NCBI RefSeq assembly: GCF_963666145.1
Contig: NZ_OY762614.1
Location: 4,640,501 to 4,704,500 of the forward strand
Source: an uncultured Desulfobacter sp.
Lineage (GTDB): Bacteria; Desulfobacterota; Desulfobacteria; Desulfobacterales; Desulfobacteraceae
DNA: 64,000 bases
Direction of reading: 5' to 3'
This document shows, in pieces, positions 35,239 through 43,345 of the stretch (position 1 is its first letter; every line of letters begins with the position of its first letter). Under the pieces are notes generated by a model. The model was not told the DNA's origin. It searched no databases and saw only the letters and a program-made list of their open reading frames with translations. Position numbers and translations under genes: made by a program.

Positions 35239-35361
35239 TCAGCCCAGCGGGAAATGCTGATAACAATGAGAATAACGTCGTGTGCGAGAAAAGTCGGTTT
35301 GAGATTTAAAGAAATTAATCAGGTCATTACAGCGACAGCTACCGTGAATTGTACTTTTCAT
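35239..35361 (-). CDS. Possible 40-residue peptide upstream of the DUF485-actP operon
   Basis: ATG at 35361 follows an excellent AAGGAGGGGAA ribosome site. The 40-residue product MKSTIHGSCRCNDLINFFKS... is cysteine- and aromatic-rich with no membrane segment. It lies 110 nt upstream of the DUF485 gene on the same strand, so it may be a leader peptide, a small protein, or the start of a decayed gene. Not recognised. Confidence 0.3.
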   Translation of the reverse strand: MKSTIHGSCRCNDLINFFKSQTDFSRTRRYSHCYQHFPLG

Positions 35362-35637
35362 TTCCCCTCCTTTTTTGGGTTTAGACTCTCGTGCTTTTTT
35401 TCTTCGTTGAACAATATTTATACCCACCGCTTTTCGGTGAAATAATTATTTTACTATACAGCAGAGAAAATCTTATACGAACGCTAAGGCCGGGTTCTAA
35501 AACTCATCGGTATACAGCAATTTAAACAGATTCAGTCCAAATGTCGTTTTGCCTTTCCGGCAAAAAGGAGCCTTATTTTTCTTTTTATTCGTACATCCGG
35601 AATTAATCGTAAAAGTACCCAATCCCGAATGTGTACA

Positions 35638-35680
35638 GTTATAAAGATTTATCAATCGTTTGTTTGACGATCTTTATAAC
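35638..35680. promoter_or_regulatory. Perfect 11-bp inverted repeat
   Basis: GTTATAAAGAT (35638-35648) and ATCTTTATAAC (35670-35680) are exact complements around a 21-nt centre that can pair further (CGT/ACG). AT-rich and without a T-tract, it looks more like an operator or structured leader than a terminator. Confidence 0.35.
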
Positions 35681-36313
35681 AAAAACTTCACGATTTTAGC
35701 TAGAAATAAAATAATAAAAACTAATCTATAACTCCCTACTATCTTATGAGCAGGCTTGATGTCAAGCATTAAAATTTGCGCCCAAGATTAAAACCCATGG
35801 CGTCAAATGGAGTGTATTGAATATCGTGCTGAATTTATTTATTTTTTAATGGTTCGCGTGTCGGGTGTATTTTGCGAAATATTTTTAAAGAAGTAAGGCG
35901 TTTGCCCATGTTTGTATTGGATCTTCAAAGTTTGGAGCGATACTTTTCTGCCGGCTCGAAACTGCCTTTCATGAATAAAGCTCGGCCTATTTAGTCTTAG
36001 GAGCGATTGGGTTTTGGGTAGGGTGAAAATTTGTTTTCGTAGGATTAAAACTTCTGTTTCGTAGGAGAATCGCTTACTTTTCGTCAACCGACTTGCGACA
36101 GGATGTATACCCAATTTCCCGGATGTTGTAATGAATGAACTTTCACCGCGCCGCCCCCATGCCCTATCGTTAAAGAGATTGGAAAACAATTAGAGCGATG
36201 CACAGAAACTGCCTGGTTGACCCGTTGGAATAATTATAGTACAACCCTCTCCTTTTACAACGGTGGCCGGAAACACAGGCGTCTGGTTACGTCGATAACT
36301 TATCGGAGTTTCT

Positions 36314-37222
36314 ATGGTTTCTGAAATTTTACCCATTTTTTTTAACGTTGTCACCCCGGTGTTTGCTCTGATATTGACGGCCTATCTTATAGGGGGCAGA
36401 CTTGGCATTCAAAGCCGGTCCCTTTCCCGTACAAGCTATTATCTGCTTGTGCCGGCCTTTGTTTTCAACGTACTCAGTCAAGTCAAAATTGATCCTGTCA
36501 TCGCATTCAGAATGATGATCGGTATTGTACTGGTCTATATGACTACAGGTCTCCTGGGTTGGGCACTGGCAAGGGGTATGGGACGAAGTAAAGAGATTGC
36601 CACAGCTTTTTTGATGACCTGTATTTTTGGCAATGTGGGGAATTATGGTCTGGCCCTGACAAAATTCTGCCTTGGTTCTGAATCCATGGAAAGCGCAACC
36701 ATCTATATGCTCACCACCAATACCTTCTCTTTTTTCTGTTGTGTGATGGCGGCCGGTTGGTTGAAAGGCGGTGGTACAGGCGCGTTAAAAGATCTCATTA
36801 AAACACCTGGGATCACTATTGTCCCGTTGGCCCTGATTTTCCCAATTTCAGGAATTGAACCGCCAATCATGCTGGTGCGCATTGCGGGGTTGCTTGGTGA
36901 TGCCATGATTCCAGTGCTGCTATTGGCTCTGGGGTTGCAGCTCAAAGAGGCGGGGAAACTAAAATTTGGCAGGGACGTTTTTCTGGTCAGCCTGATTCGC
37001 TTGATCGCGGGGCCTGTCATCGCATTTGCCGTTATTCCCCTGGTTGGCCTTTCCGGTATTGAAGCCTCTGCAGGCATTCTTCAATCGGCCATGCCGTCCG
37101 CCGTGCTTACGGCAATTATTGCCATGGAAAATGATATAGCGCCAAGCTTTGTAACTTCCGTGATCTGTATTTCCACCTTACTCAGTCTTATCTCATTGAC
37201 AATCGTTATGGTGCTTCTTTAA
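36314..37222 (+). CDS. AEC-family transporter
   Basis: A 302-residue, ten-segment membrane protein of the auxin efflux carrier (AEC) family. It opens FFNVVTPVFALILTAYLIGGRLGIQSRSLSRTSYYLLVPAFVFNVLS-like segments and ends with LQSAMPSAVLTAIIAMENDIAPSFVTSVICISTLLSL, of which the AMP(S/T)A and the helix-breaking region are typical of AEC permeases for malate or malonate. The substrate is unknown. The start was chosen as ATG 36314; the gene is alone on the plus strand, 138 nt upstream of the FadR-hydrolase fusion, and may belong to the same carboxylate-use theme. Confidence 0.85.
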   Translation: MVSEILPIFFNVVTPVFALILTAYLIGGRLGIQSRSLSRTSYYLLVPAFVFNVLSQVKIDPVIAFRMMIGIVLVYMTTGLLGWALARGMGRSKEIATAFLMTCIFGNVGNYGLALTKFCLGSESMESATIYMLTTNTFSFFCCVMAAGWLKGGGTGALKDLIKTPGITIVPLALIFPISGIEPPIMLVRIAGLLGDAMIPVLLLALGLQLKEAGKLKFGRDVFLVSLIRLIAGPVIAFAVIPLVGLSGIEASAGILQSAMPSAVLTAIIAMENDIAPSFVTSVICISTLLSLISLTIVMVLL

Positions 37223-37324
37223 TCGCATAGAAATTTTCACTTTTTGTAGGGTCGATTGTCAGTTTTTAGCTGATGGTCCATTCCAAGACAAAAAATAAAG
37301 TGAATCTGATTTTTAAAATATAAC

Positions 37325-37342
37325 TTGTATGACAACATACAA
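37325..37342. promoter_or_regulatory. Predicted FadR/GntR-type operator
   Basis: TTGTATGACAACATACAA is a palindrome (TTGTATG, 4-nt centre, CATACAA) lying 18 nt before the start codon of the FadR-type regulator. The form TNGTNNNACNA is the known half-site pattern of many FadR-subfamily operators, so autoregulation by the adjacent protein is likely. Confidence 0.6.
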
Positions 37343-37359
37343 CGTGATAATCGGTTAAC

Positions 37360-39036
37360 ATGATTTTTGGGGTAAAAGGAGATGGATCTACCTTGGTCGA
37401 AAAAAAAGTTGAAAAAAATAGTTTTAGTGCGCTTTCTCGTCCCAGACGACTTCCTGCCCAGATAGCTGCACAGATTTCCCAGAAAATCAGGGACGGCGTT
37501 TTTACCCCGGGCAGCAAACTGCCCAGCGAGGCCCAAATTGCCGGGGAGTTCGGCGTCAGCCGGACTGCGGTGCGCGAAGCCATTGCCAGCTTGCGCCAGG
37601 ACGGATATGTGGATACCCAGCAGGGCAAGGGCGCCTTTGTCTCTCCGGATTTTGAATTTAAGGCGTTTAAAATTGATTCAAATGAACTTTCGACCCTTGA
37701 AGATTTACGTTCGGTCATGGAGTTGAGAATTGAGATGGAGGTGGGCGGTGCAAACATGGCAGCCCGCAGACGCACCCATGAACAGTTGTGTGAGCTTTCG
37801 GGCATCCTGAATAAAATGAAGCAATCCATGGAGGCCGGAAACGATTTTTCCGATCAAGAAGAAAAGTTTCACCGATTGGTGGCCCAGGCCACCCATAACA
37901 AACACTATTGTGACTTTATCCAGTTTTTATCCCACCGCATCCGGACCAGTATGGCCTTTGAAACCCCTGAAATGTCAAAGGACCGCCGGATTGCCGGAAA
38001 AATTTTTAGGGAGTATGAAGAAATTTATGAGGCCATCCGGCTGGGCGATCCAGACAAAGCCCGGCGGGCGGCCTGGTATCATGTCCTGCGTTCTGCCGGC
38101 CGTCTTGGCCTCAGAGGTCTGCAGGGATGGGAGGAAAGCAGAATGACATTGATCTCGGATTCATTTATACCCACCTGTGCCGAAGCCAATCCAAATCCCG
38201 GCACCCCGAAACTTGTGGTGCCCCGGGGGGCATGTGACTGCCACGCCCATATTCTGGGGCCCCGGAGTCGTTACCCCTATACCCCGCACAGGTCCTACAC
38301 CCCGCCGGATGCACCGTTGACAAGTTACAAGGAGATGCTGTCCGCCCTGGGGCTGGAACGGGCCGTCATTGTCCAGCCTTCGGTTTACGGGACGGACAAC
38401 CGGGCCACCTTGGACGCCATACGTCAGGGGGGAGAAAACTTTCGGGCTGTGGTGGTGGTGGATGAAAATATTGATGTGAAAGAGATGGAACGTATGCACG
38501 AGATGGGGGCCAGGGGCGTCCGGATCAACCTGCTGTTTAAAAGCGGGATTGAGGTCTCTGATGTGAAAAAACTGGCTGAAAAAATAGCCCCCTTTGGCTG
38601 GCACCTGCAGATGCTGGTGGATGTCTCTGAGTTTTCGGATCTGGACACCCTGGCCAATCTGCCCGTGGATGTCGTCTTTGACCACATGGGACATATGCCC
38701 GCCTCATTGGGCGTGGACCATCCGGGATTCAAAAAGATGCTGCGGAATCTGGAAAATGGCAGGGCTTGGGTCAAGGTTTCCGGTGCTTACCGGATTACCG
38801 GCCGCAACGCGCCTCCCTATGAAGATACCGCCGCATTTGCAAAAAAAATTATAGAAACCAATCCGGACCGGGTGGTCTGGGCCACCGACTGGCCCCATCC
38901 CTGCATCAACGTACCCATGCCCAAGGACGCGGAGCTGCTGGATCTGCTGGCCGACTGGGCACCTGATGAGAAGGTTCGAAACAAGATCCTTGTGGAAAAT
39001 CCGGCCAGACTCTATGAGTTCGGGCCACTTGTATAA
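37360..39036 (+). CDS. Fusion of a FadR-type GntR regulator with a lactonase-like amidohydrolase
   Basis: A 558-residue two-part protein. Residues 25-95 are a GntR winged helix (LPSEAQIAGEFGVSRTAVREAIASLRQDGYV) and 110-240 an FCD effector-binding domain. After a short linker, residues 285-555 form an amidohydrolase-2 TIM barrel of the 2-pyrone-4,6-dicarboxylate lactonase type (DCHAHI at 293-298, histidine near 442 in DHMGHMP, aspartate near 510 in ATDWPH). A perfect Shine-Dalgarno GGGAGG (38129-38134) lies 8 nt before an in-frame ATG at 38143 (Met262), just where the enzyme half begins. So the enzyme may also be made alone, or the two were separate genes whose stop was lost. The operon continues with a TRAP transporter and GlcDF, suggesting sensing, import and oxidation of a hydroxy acid or lactone. 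Confidence 0.82.
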   Translation: MIFGVKGDGSTLVEKKVEKNSFSALSRPRRLPAQIAAQISQKIRDGVFTPGSKLPSEAQIAGEFGVSRTAVREAIASLRQDGYVDTQQGKGAFVSPDFEFKAFKIDSNELSTLEDLRSVMELRIEMEVGGANMAARRRTHEQLCELSGILNKMKQSMEAGNDFSDQEEKFHRLVAQATHNKHYCDFIQFLSHRIRTSMAFETPEMSKDRRIAGKIFREYEEIYEAIRLGDPDKARRAAWYHVLRSAGRLGLRGLQGWEESRMTLISDSFIPTCAEANPNPGTPKLVVPRGACDCHAHILGPRSRYPYTPHRSYTPPDAPLTSYKEMLSALGLERAVIVQPSVYGTDNRATLDAIRQGGENFRAVVVVDENIDVKEMERMHEMGARGVRINLLFKSGIEVSDVKKLAEKIAPFGWHLQMLVDVSEFSDLDTLANLPVDVVFDHMGHMPASLGVDHPGFKKMLRNLENGRAWVKVSGAYRITGRNAPPYEDTAAFAKKIIETNPDRVVWATDWPHPCINVPMPKDAELLDLLADWAPDEKVRNKILVENPARLYEFGPLV

Positions 39037-39077
39037 TTGAAATTCACCGTTAGAACTTTAAAAAAAGGAGTATGATG

Positions 39078-40091
39078 ATGAACGCAAAGTACAAAGTGGG
39101 AATGATGGGGATCAGCTGTTGGCTTGCAATGGCCGTCTTGTGGATCAGCGCAGCAGTTGCCGGGCCTGTTCAGCTCAAGTTAGGTTTTGTGACGGCAGCC
39201 AATGAAAAGGACCCTTACTTTATCACAGCCGATAAATTTTCAAAGCTGGTCAGCGAATACACCCAGAACAGATACGAGATCAAGCTGTTCGGCAGCAGTC
39301 AGCTGGGCAATGACTCCGCCCTTGTCAAGAATCTGAGTATGGGCACCATTGACTTCGGTGTGGTGACCAATGCCCCGGTGGGTTCGTTTATCAATCCGTT
39401 CATGGTTCTGGATCTGCCCTTTATGTTTCCTTCGGCCACCGTGGCCCATGAGGTCCTGGACGGACCGGCAGGCAAGATGCTTCTTGAAAAACTTTCCACG
39501 CTTTCCATCAAAGGGCTGGCCTTTTCCGAGGGCGGGTTTCGCCACATGATCAACAACGTCAGGCCGGTAAATACACCGGCAGACCTTAAAAGTGTTAAAT
39601 ACAGGGTCATGAAGACCCCGGTCTACATCGGCATGTTCAAAAGCCTGGGTGCCAATGCCGTTCCCATGCAATGGGGAGAGGTGTTTACCGCAGTCCAGCA
39701 GAAAGTGGTGGACGGCCTGGAGATCCCGATACCTGTCATCTATGCCAACAAGTATTACGAGGTCACCAAGTATCTCTCCTTGACCGGACACACATACTCG
39801 CCGCTGGTGTTGATGGCTTCCCAGCGGACCTGGAAAAAGATTGCACCCGAAGATCAGGAGCTGTTTCAGAAAGCGGCCCAGGAAGCGGCCGTCTATGAAC
39901 GCACCGTTATTGCAGGCATTATCCGGGATTACCTGGAAAATCTGGAAAAAGAGGGGATGGTCGTGAACCAGATCGCGGATAAGACTCCGTTTCAGGAGGG
40001 AGTAAAGCCCATGTATAAAGAGTTTGAAAGTAAAATCGGCACAGATGTACTCAATACATTTCTGGCGGCCAGGGACAAGGCCGCTGAATAA
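39078..40091 (+). CDS. dctP: TRAP transporter substrate-binding protein (DctP)
   Basis: Periplasmic receptor for a carboxylate. A signal peptide (NAKYKVGMMGISCWLAMAVLWISAAVAG) precedes LKLGFVTAANEKDPYF. The body has DctP-family motifs: a conserved arginine near KYRVMKTPVY that binds the substrate carboxylate, and GAN...MQWGEVFTAVQQKVVDGLEIP. Three ATGs occur in tandem (39072, 39075, 39078); AAGGAG at 39065-39070 fits only 39078. It is the first TRAP gene of the cluster, 41 nt after the fusion gene. The ligand is unknown, probably a 2-hydroxy or aromatic acid from the neighbourhood. Confidence 0.92.
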   Translation: MNAKYKVGMMGISCWLAMAVLWISAAVAGPVQLKLGFVTAANEKDPYFITADKFSKLVSEYTQNRYEIKLFGSSQLGNDSALVKNLSMGTIDFGVVTNAPVGSFINPFMVLDLPFMFPSATVAHEVLDGPAGKMLLEKLSTLSIKGLAFSEGGFRHMINNVRPVNTPADLKSVKYRVMKTPVYIGMFKSLGANAVPMQWGEVFTAVQQKVVDGLEIPIPVIYANKYYEVTKYLSLTGHTYSPLVLMASQRTWKKIAPEDQELFQKAAQEAAVYERTVIAGIIRDYLENLEKEGMVVNQIADKTPFQEGVKPMYKEFESKIGTDVLNTFLAARDKAAE

Positions 40092-40163
40092 ATTCGAACT
40101 GAAATTGTAATGATAAGAGAACGGGGGCGTTACGGCGTTCCTTGCCTTTACTGGAGTTCGTAA

Positions 40164-40646
40164 ATGGAACGAGTGAAAGATTTTTTGGACCGTTTTTTAA
40201 TGGCCGTCCTGGTCACCCAGGGTATCTGCCTGGTTCTGATTATCGGGGTCGCGGTTTTTTTTCGCTATGTCATGGGATCCGCCCTGTCCTGGCCCGAAGA
40301 GGTGGCCCAGATTATTTTTGTCTGGTACACCCTGCTGGGGGTGGTTGTGCTGGTGGGAGAGGATTCCCACATTGCCTTTGATTTCATGGAACAGAACACG
40401 CCGCCTGCGATCAGTTTTCTGATCCGCATCTTTTCCCGGCTTCTGGTGATTGTTTACGGCGGGGTCATGGTGGTGTACGGCTGGCAATATATGATGATGT
40501 TTCCCGATGAGGTCTCTCCTGCCGCTGGAATTAACCTGTGCTGGCTGAAAATTTCCGTGCCCGTTGCCGGTGTCATCCTGATCTTTTTTGTCTGTTTTAA
40601 CCTGATCACAGCTTCTGCTCCTGGGGCCAAAGGAGGCCGGTCATGA
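40164..40646 (+). CDS. dctQ: TRAP transporter small permease (DctQ)
   Basis: A 160-residue membrane protein with four segments (FLMAVLVTQGICLVLIIGVAVFFRYVMGSALSWPEEVAQIIFVWYT region, then ISFLIRIFSRLLVIVYGGVMVV, then the final VPVAGVILIFFVCFNLI segment). The FRYVMGSALSWPEE motif is the DctQ signature. Its stop overlaps the dctM start (ATGA), so the two are coupled, as usual. It stabilises DctM in the tripartite transporter. Confidence 0.9.
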   Translation: MERVKDFLDRFLMAVLVTQGICLVLIIGVAVFFRYVMGSALSWPEEVAQIIFVWYTLLGVVVLVGEDSHIAFDFMEQNTPPAISFLIRIFSRLLVIVYGGVMVVYGWQYMMMFPDEVSPAAGINLCWLKISVPVAGVILIFFVCFNLITASAPGAKGGRS

Positions 40647-41932
40647 GTGCGGGACTGATTGCCCTGTCTCTTTTGGGCGCTTTTTTGCTTTTGGTGGTCA
40701 TCGGTGTGCCCATTGGATTTGCCCTGGGGCTTTCCGGGGTACTTGGGCTTGTCATGATGGACGTCAATTTTCTGATGTTTGCCCAGACCTTGATCGGGGG
40801 CATAGATAATTTTGCGCTCCTGGCCATTCCATTTTTTGTGATTTTAGGGTCAATTTTGTCCAAAAGCCGGATTTCCCAGTCGCTGATCGAACTGGCCGAT
40901 GAACTGATCGGTTTTCTGCCCGGCGGCCTTGCTGTGGGCACCGTTTTATCGTCCATGCTTTTTGCCACAGCATCGGGGTCGGGTCCGGCCACGGTGGCGG
41001 CCATTGGGTCCATCACCATTCCAGAGATGGAGAACCGGGGCTATCCGCCTTCTTTTTCCATGGGGGTGGCGGCCGCTGCCGGTGCCCTTGGACCCATCAT
41101 CCCGCCAAGTATCCCTTTGATCATTTATGGGGTAGTGGCCGAAGAGTCCATTCTCAAGCTCTTTCTGGCAGGACTTGGTGCAGGCATCCTTTTTACCCTG
41201 CTCATGGTGGCCTATTCGATTTTCAGGGCCGTGCGTGAAGGCATTCCCCGAAGCGGCCGCCGTCCATCGCCCGTTAGGGTGGTTCGGCTGCTCTGGCAGG
41301 CCCGGTATGCCATAGGCGCCCCGGTGCTTGTCCTTGGGGGCATCTACTCCGGAGTATTTACGCCCACCGAAGCTGGGGGCATCGGATGTATTTACGCCAT
41401 TATTGTCGGCGTGTTTTTTCAAAAGACCCTTGATCTGAAGGGAATTATTGAATGTTTTGCCGAAGGCACCAAAAGTTCTGCCATGATCATGTTCGTTATT
41501 GCCAGCGCTAATCTGTTTGCATGGCTCATGGCCTCGGCCCAGATCCCGGCCATTGCCGCCGAGGCCATCTCCACGCTTTCGGCAAATAAATATGTCTTTT
41601 TGCTGCTGGTCAACATTTTGTTCCTTTTTATCGGATCATTACTGGACACCCCTGCAGCCATTGTTATTATTGTTCCTATATTGGAGCCCATCGCCGTGAA
41701 TCTGGGCATTGATCCGATTCATCTGGGGGCCATGATTGTGGTAAATTTTGTTATCGGCTACATTACCGCGCCGTTTGGTTATAATTTATTTGTGACCAAA
41801 ACCATTACCGGAAGGGGAATGGGGCAGGTGAGTATGTCGGTGATGCCCTTTTTGCTGGTGTGTCTGTTTGGATTGATGCTGGTGACCTATATTCCCCAGA
41901 TTACCCTGACGCTGCCGGCTCTATTTAAATAG
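40643..41932 (+). CDS. dctM: TRAP transporter large permease (DctM)
   Basis: The transport subunit, 429 residues and about 12 membrane segments. Conserved blocks include GVPIGFALGLSGVLGLV, FALLAIPFFVILGSILSKSRISQSLIELADELIGFLPGGLA and ATASGSGPATVAAIGSI with GALGPIIPPSIPLIIYGVVAEES, the usual DctM sequence around the sodium and substrate sites. It overlaps dctQ by 4 nt and is followed by glcD after 15 nt, so all belong to one operon. Confidence 0.94.
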   Translation: MSAGLIALSLLGAFLLLVVIGVPIGFALGLSGVLGLVMMDVNFLMFAQTLIGGIDNFALLAIPFFVILGSILSKSRISQSLIELADELIGFLPGGLAVGTVLSSMLFATASGSGPATVAAIGSITIPEMENRGYPPSFSMGVAAAAGALGPIIPPSIPLIIYGVVAEESILKLFLAGLGAGILFTLLMVAYSIFRAVREGIPRSGRRPSPVRVVRLLWQARYAIGAPVLVLGGIYSGVFTPTEAGGIGCIYAIIVGVFFQKTLDLKGIIECFAEGTKSSAMIMFVIASANLFAWLMASAQIPAIAAEAISTLSANKYVFLLLVNILFLFIGSLLDTPAAIVIIVPILEPIAVNLGIDPIHLGAMIVVNFVIGYITAPFGYNLFVTKTITGRGMGQVSMSVMPFLLVCLFGLMLVTYIPQITLTLPALFK

Positions 41933-41947
41933 AAAGCTGATTAATTT

Positions 41948-43345
41948 ATGATATCTGAGAACGTGATCCAGGAGCTCAAAGAGATCTGCGGATCTAAATT
42001 TGTCAGCTGTGATAAGACGGATCGTCTTTTGTACAGCTATGATGCAACGCGTAAACAATATCTTCCGGATGTCGTGGTCCACCCGGCCGATGCCCAGGCC
42101 GTATCCCGGATCATGACCCTTGCCCACCAGCACCGTATCCCGGTGTATCCCCGGGGGGCCGGTACCGGGTTCACCGGCGGTGCCCTGCCGGTGCAGGGCG
42201 GAATGGTCATGGGCATGAGCCGGATGAACCGGATCCTGGACATTGACCAGGAAAATCTTGTGGCCGTGGTGGAACCCGGTGTGGTGACCGGAGATTTCCA
42301 AAAGGCCGTTGAGGCGCTGGGCTTGTTCTATCCTCCGGACCCGGCCTCCCTGAAGGTTTCCAGCCTGGGGGGCAACGTGGCCGAATGTGCCGGCGGCCCC
42401 CGGTGCGTCAAGTACGGGGTGACCAAAGACTATGTCATCGGCCTGGAGGTGGTGACGCCCACAGGCGATCTGATTGAAACCGGCGGAACCACCATGAAAG
42501 GGGTGGTGGGCTACGATCTGACCAAACTCTTCTGCGGTTCCGAAGGCACCCTGGCGGTAATCACAAAAATCATTCTGAAATTGCTGCCCAAGCCCCAGGC
42601 CAAAAAGACCATGCTGGTGGTGTTCGATGCCATTGACGGCGCGGCCAAGGCCGTCTCCGCCATTGTCCGGGAAAAGATCATTCCCGCCACCCTGGAATTC
42701 ATGGACGGCCGGACCCTGGACTGCCTGCGCCAGACCGCAGGATTGGCCATGCCCGAAGGTGCCGGTGCGGCTCTGATCATTGAGGTGGACGGAGACCAGG
42801 AGTTTCTGGACAAGCAGGCTCAAAGGATTATGAAGGTGGTGGAACCCTTAGGGGTTTTGGAAAACCGGGTGGCCAATACATTTGAGGAGAGCGAAGCGAT
42901 CTGGAACATCCGCAGGTCGGTCTCCCCCTCGTTGAAAAAGCTGGGCCTTGAAAAATTCAACGAAGATATCTGTGTGCCCAGGTCGAAGCTGCCGGAGATG
43001 ATCCGTCGCATCGACAAGATTTCCGAGCAGTATCACATGCCCATTGTAAACTTCGGGCATGCCGGTGACGGAAATATCCACGTCAATATCATGGCGGACA
43101 AAGACGATGCCGAACAAATGGCCAATGCCGAACACGCCATTGAGGATCTGTTCCGGGCTACACTGGAGCTGGGCGGGACCATGAGCGGCGAACACGGTGT
43201 GGGTATCATGAAAGCTCCTTATCTCTCCCTGGAGCTGTCGAGCCAGTCTATTTTGTACATGAAAACCCTTAAAAAAGCGTTGGACCCTCATAATATTCTA
43301 AATCCGGGTAAGATTTTTCCAGACGATGCCGGAGCGGTAAAATGA
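41948..43345 (+). CDS. glcD: FAD-linked glycolate/D-lactate dehydrogenase subunit
   Basis: A 465-residue flavoprotein of the VAO/GlcD family. The PP-loop motif PRGAGTGFTGGALPVQGGMVM near residue 70 binds the FAD pyrophosphate. The C-terminal FAD-oxidase domain contains VNFGHAGDGNIHVNIM and the GEHGVGIMKAPYLSLE motif. It oxidises a 2-hydroxy acid to the 2-oxo acid. It overlaps glcF (ATGA), which would take the electrons. Substrate choices are glycolate, D-lactate or a related hydroxy acid imported by the neighbouring TRAP transporter. Confidence 0.92.
   Translation: MISENVIQELKEICGSKFVSCDKTDRLLYSYDATRKQYLPDVVVHPADAQAVSRIMTLAHQHRIPVYPRGAGTGFTGGALPVQGGMVMGMSRMNRILDIDQENLVAVVEPGVVTGDFQKAVEALGLFYPPDPASLKVSSLGGNVAECAGGPRCVKYGVTKDYVIGLEVVTPTGDLIETGGTTMKGVVGYDLTKLFCGSEGTLAVITKIILKLLPKPQAKKTMLVVFDAIDGAAKAVSAIVREKIIPATLEFMDGRTLDCLRQTAGLAMPEGAGAALIIEVDGDQEFLDKQAQRIMKVVEPLGVLENRVANTFEESEAIWNIRRSVSPSLKKLGLEKFNEDICVPRSKLPEMIRRIDKISEQYHMPIVNFGHAGDGNIHVNIMADKDDAEQMANAEHAIEDLFRATLELGGTMSGEHGVGIMKAPYLSLELSSQSILYMKTLKKALDPHNILNPGKIFPDDAGAVK

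Larger units (their letters stand above)
35129..36313. other. 1.2-kb region with few or no genes
   Basis: AT-rich region between the DUF485-actP operon and the AEC transporter gene. It contains one small ORF with a strong ribosome site (35239-35361) and a perfect 11-bp inverted repeat at 35638-35680. The reverse frame at 35839-36189 (116 codons) needs a TTG start and resembles no family I know. Promoters for the flanking genes are expected here but not identified. Confidence 0.4.

Noticed and set aside
35839..36189. Reverse 116-codon ORF in the gap before the AEC gene
   Set aside because: It needs a TTG start with no ribosome site and resembles no known family; the region is AT-rich with short direct repeats.
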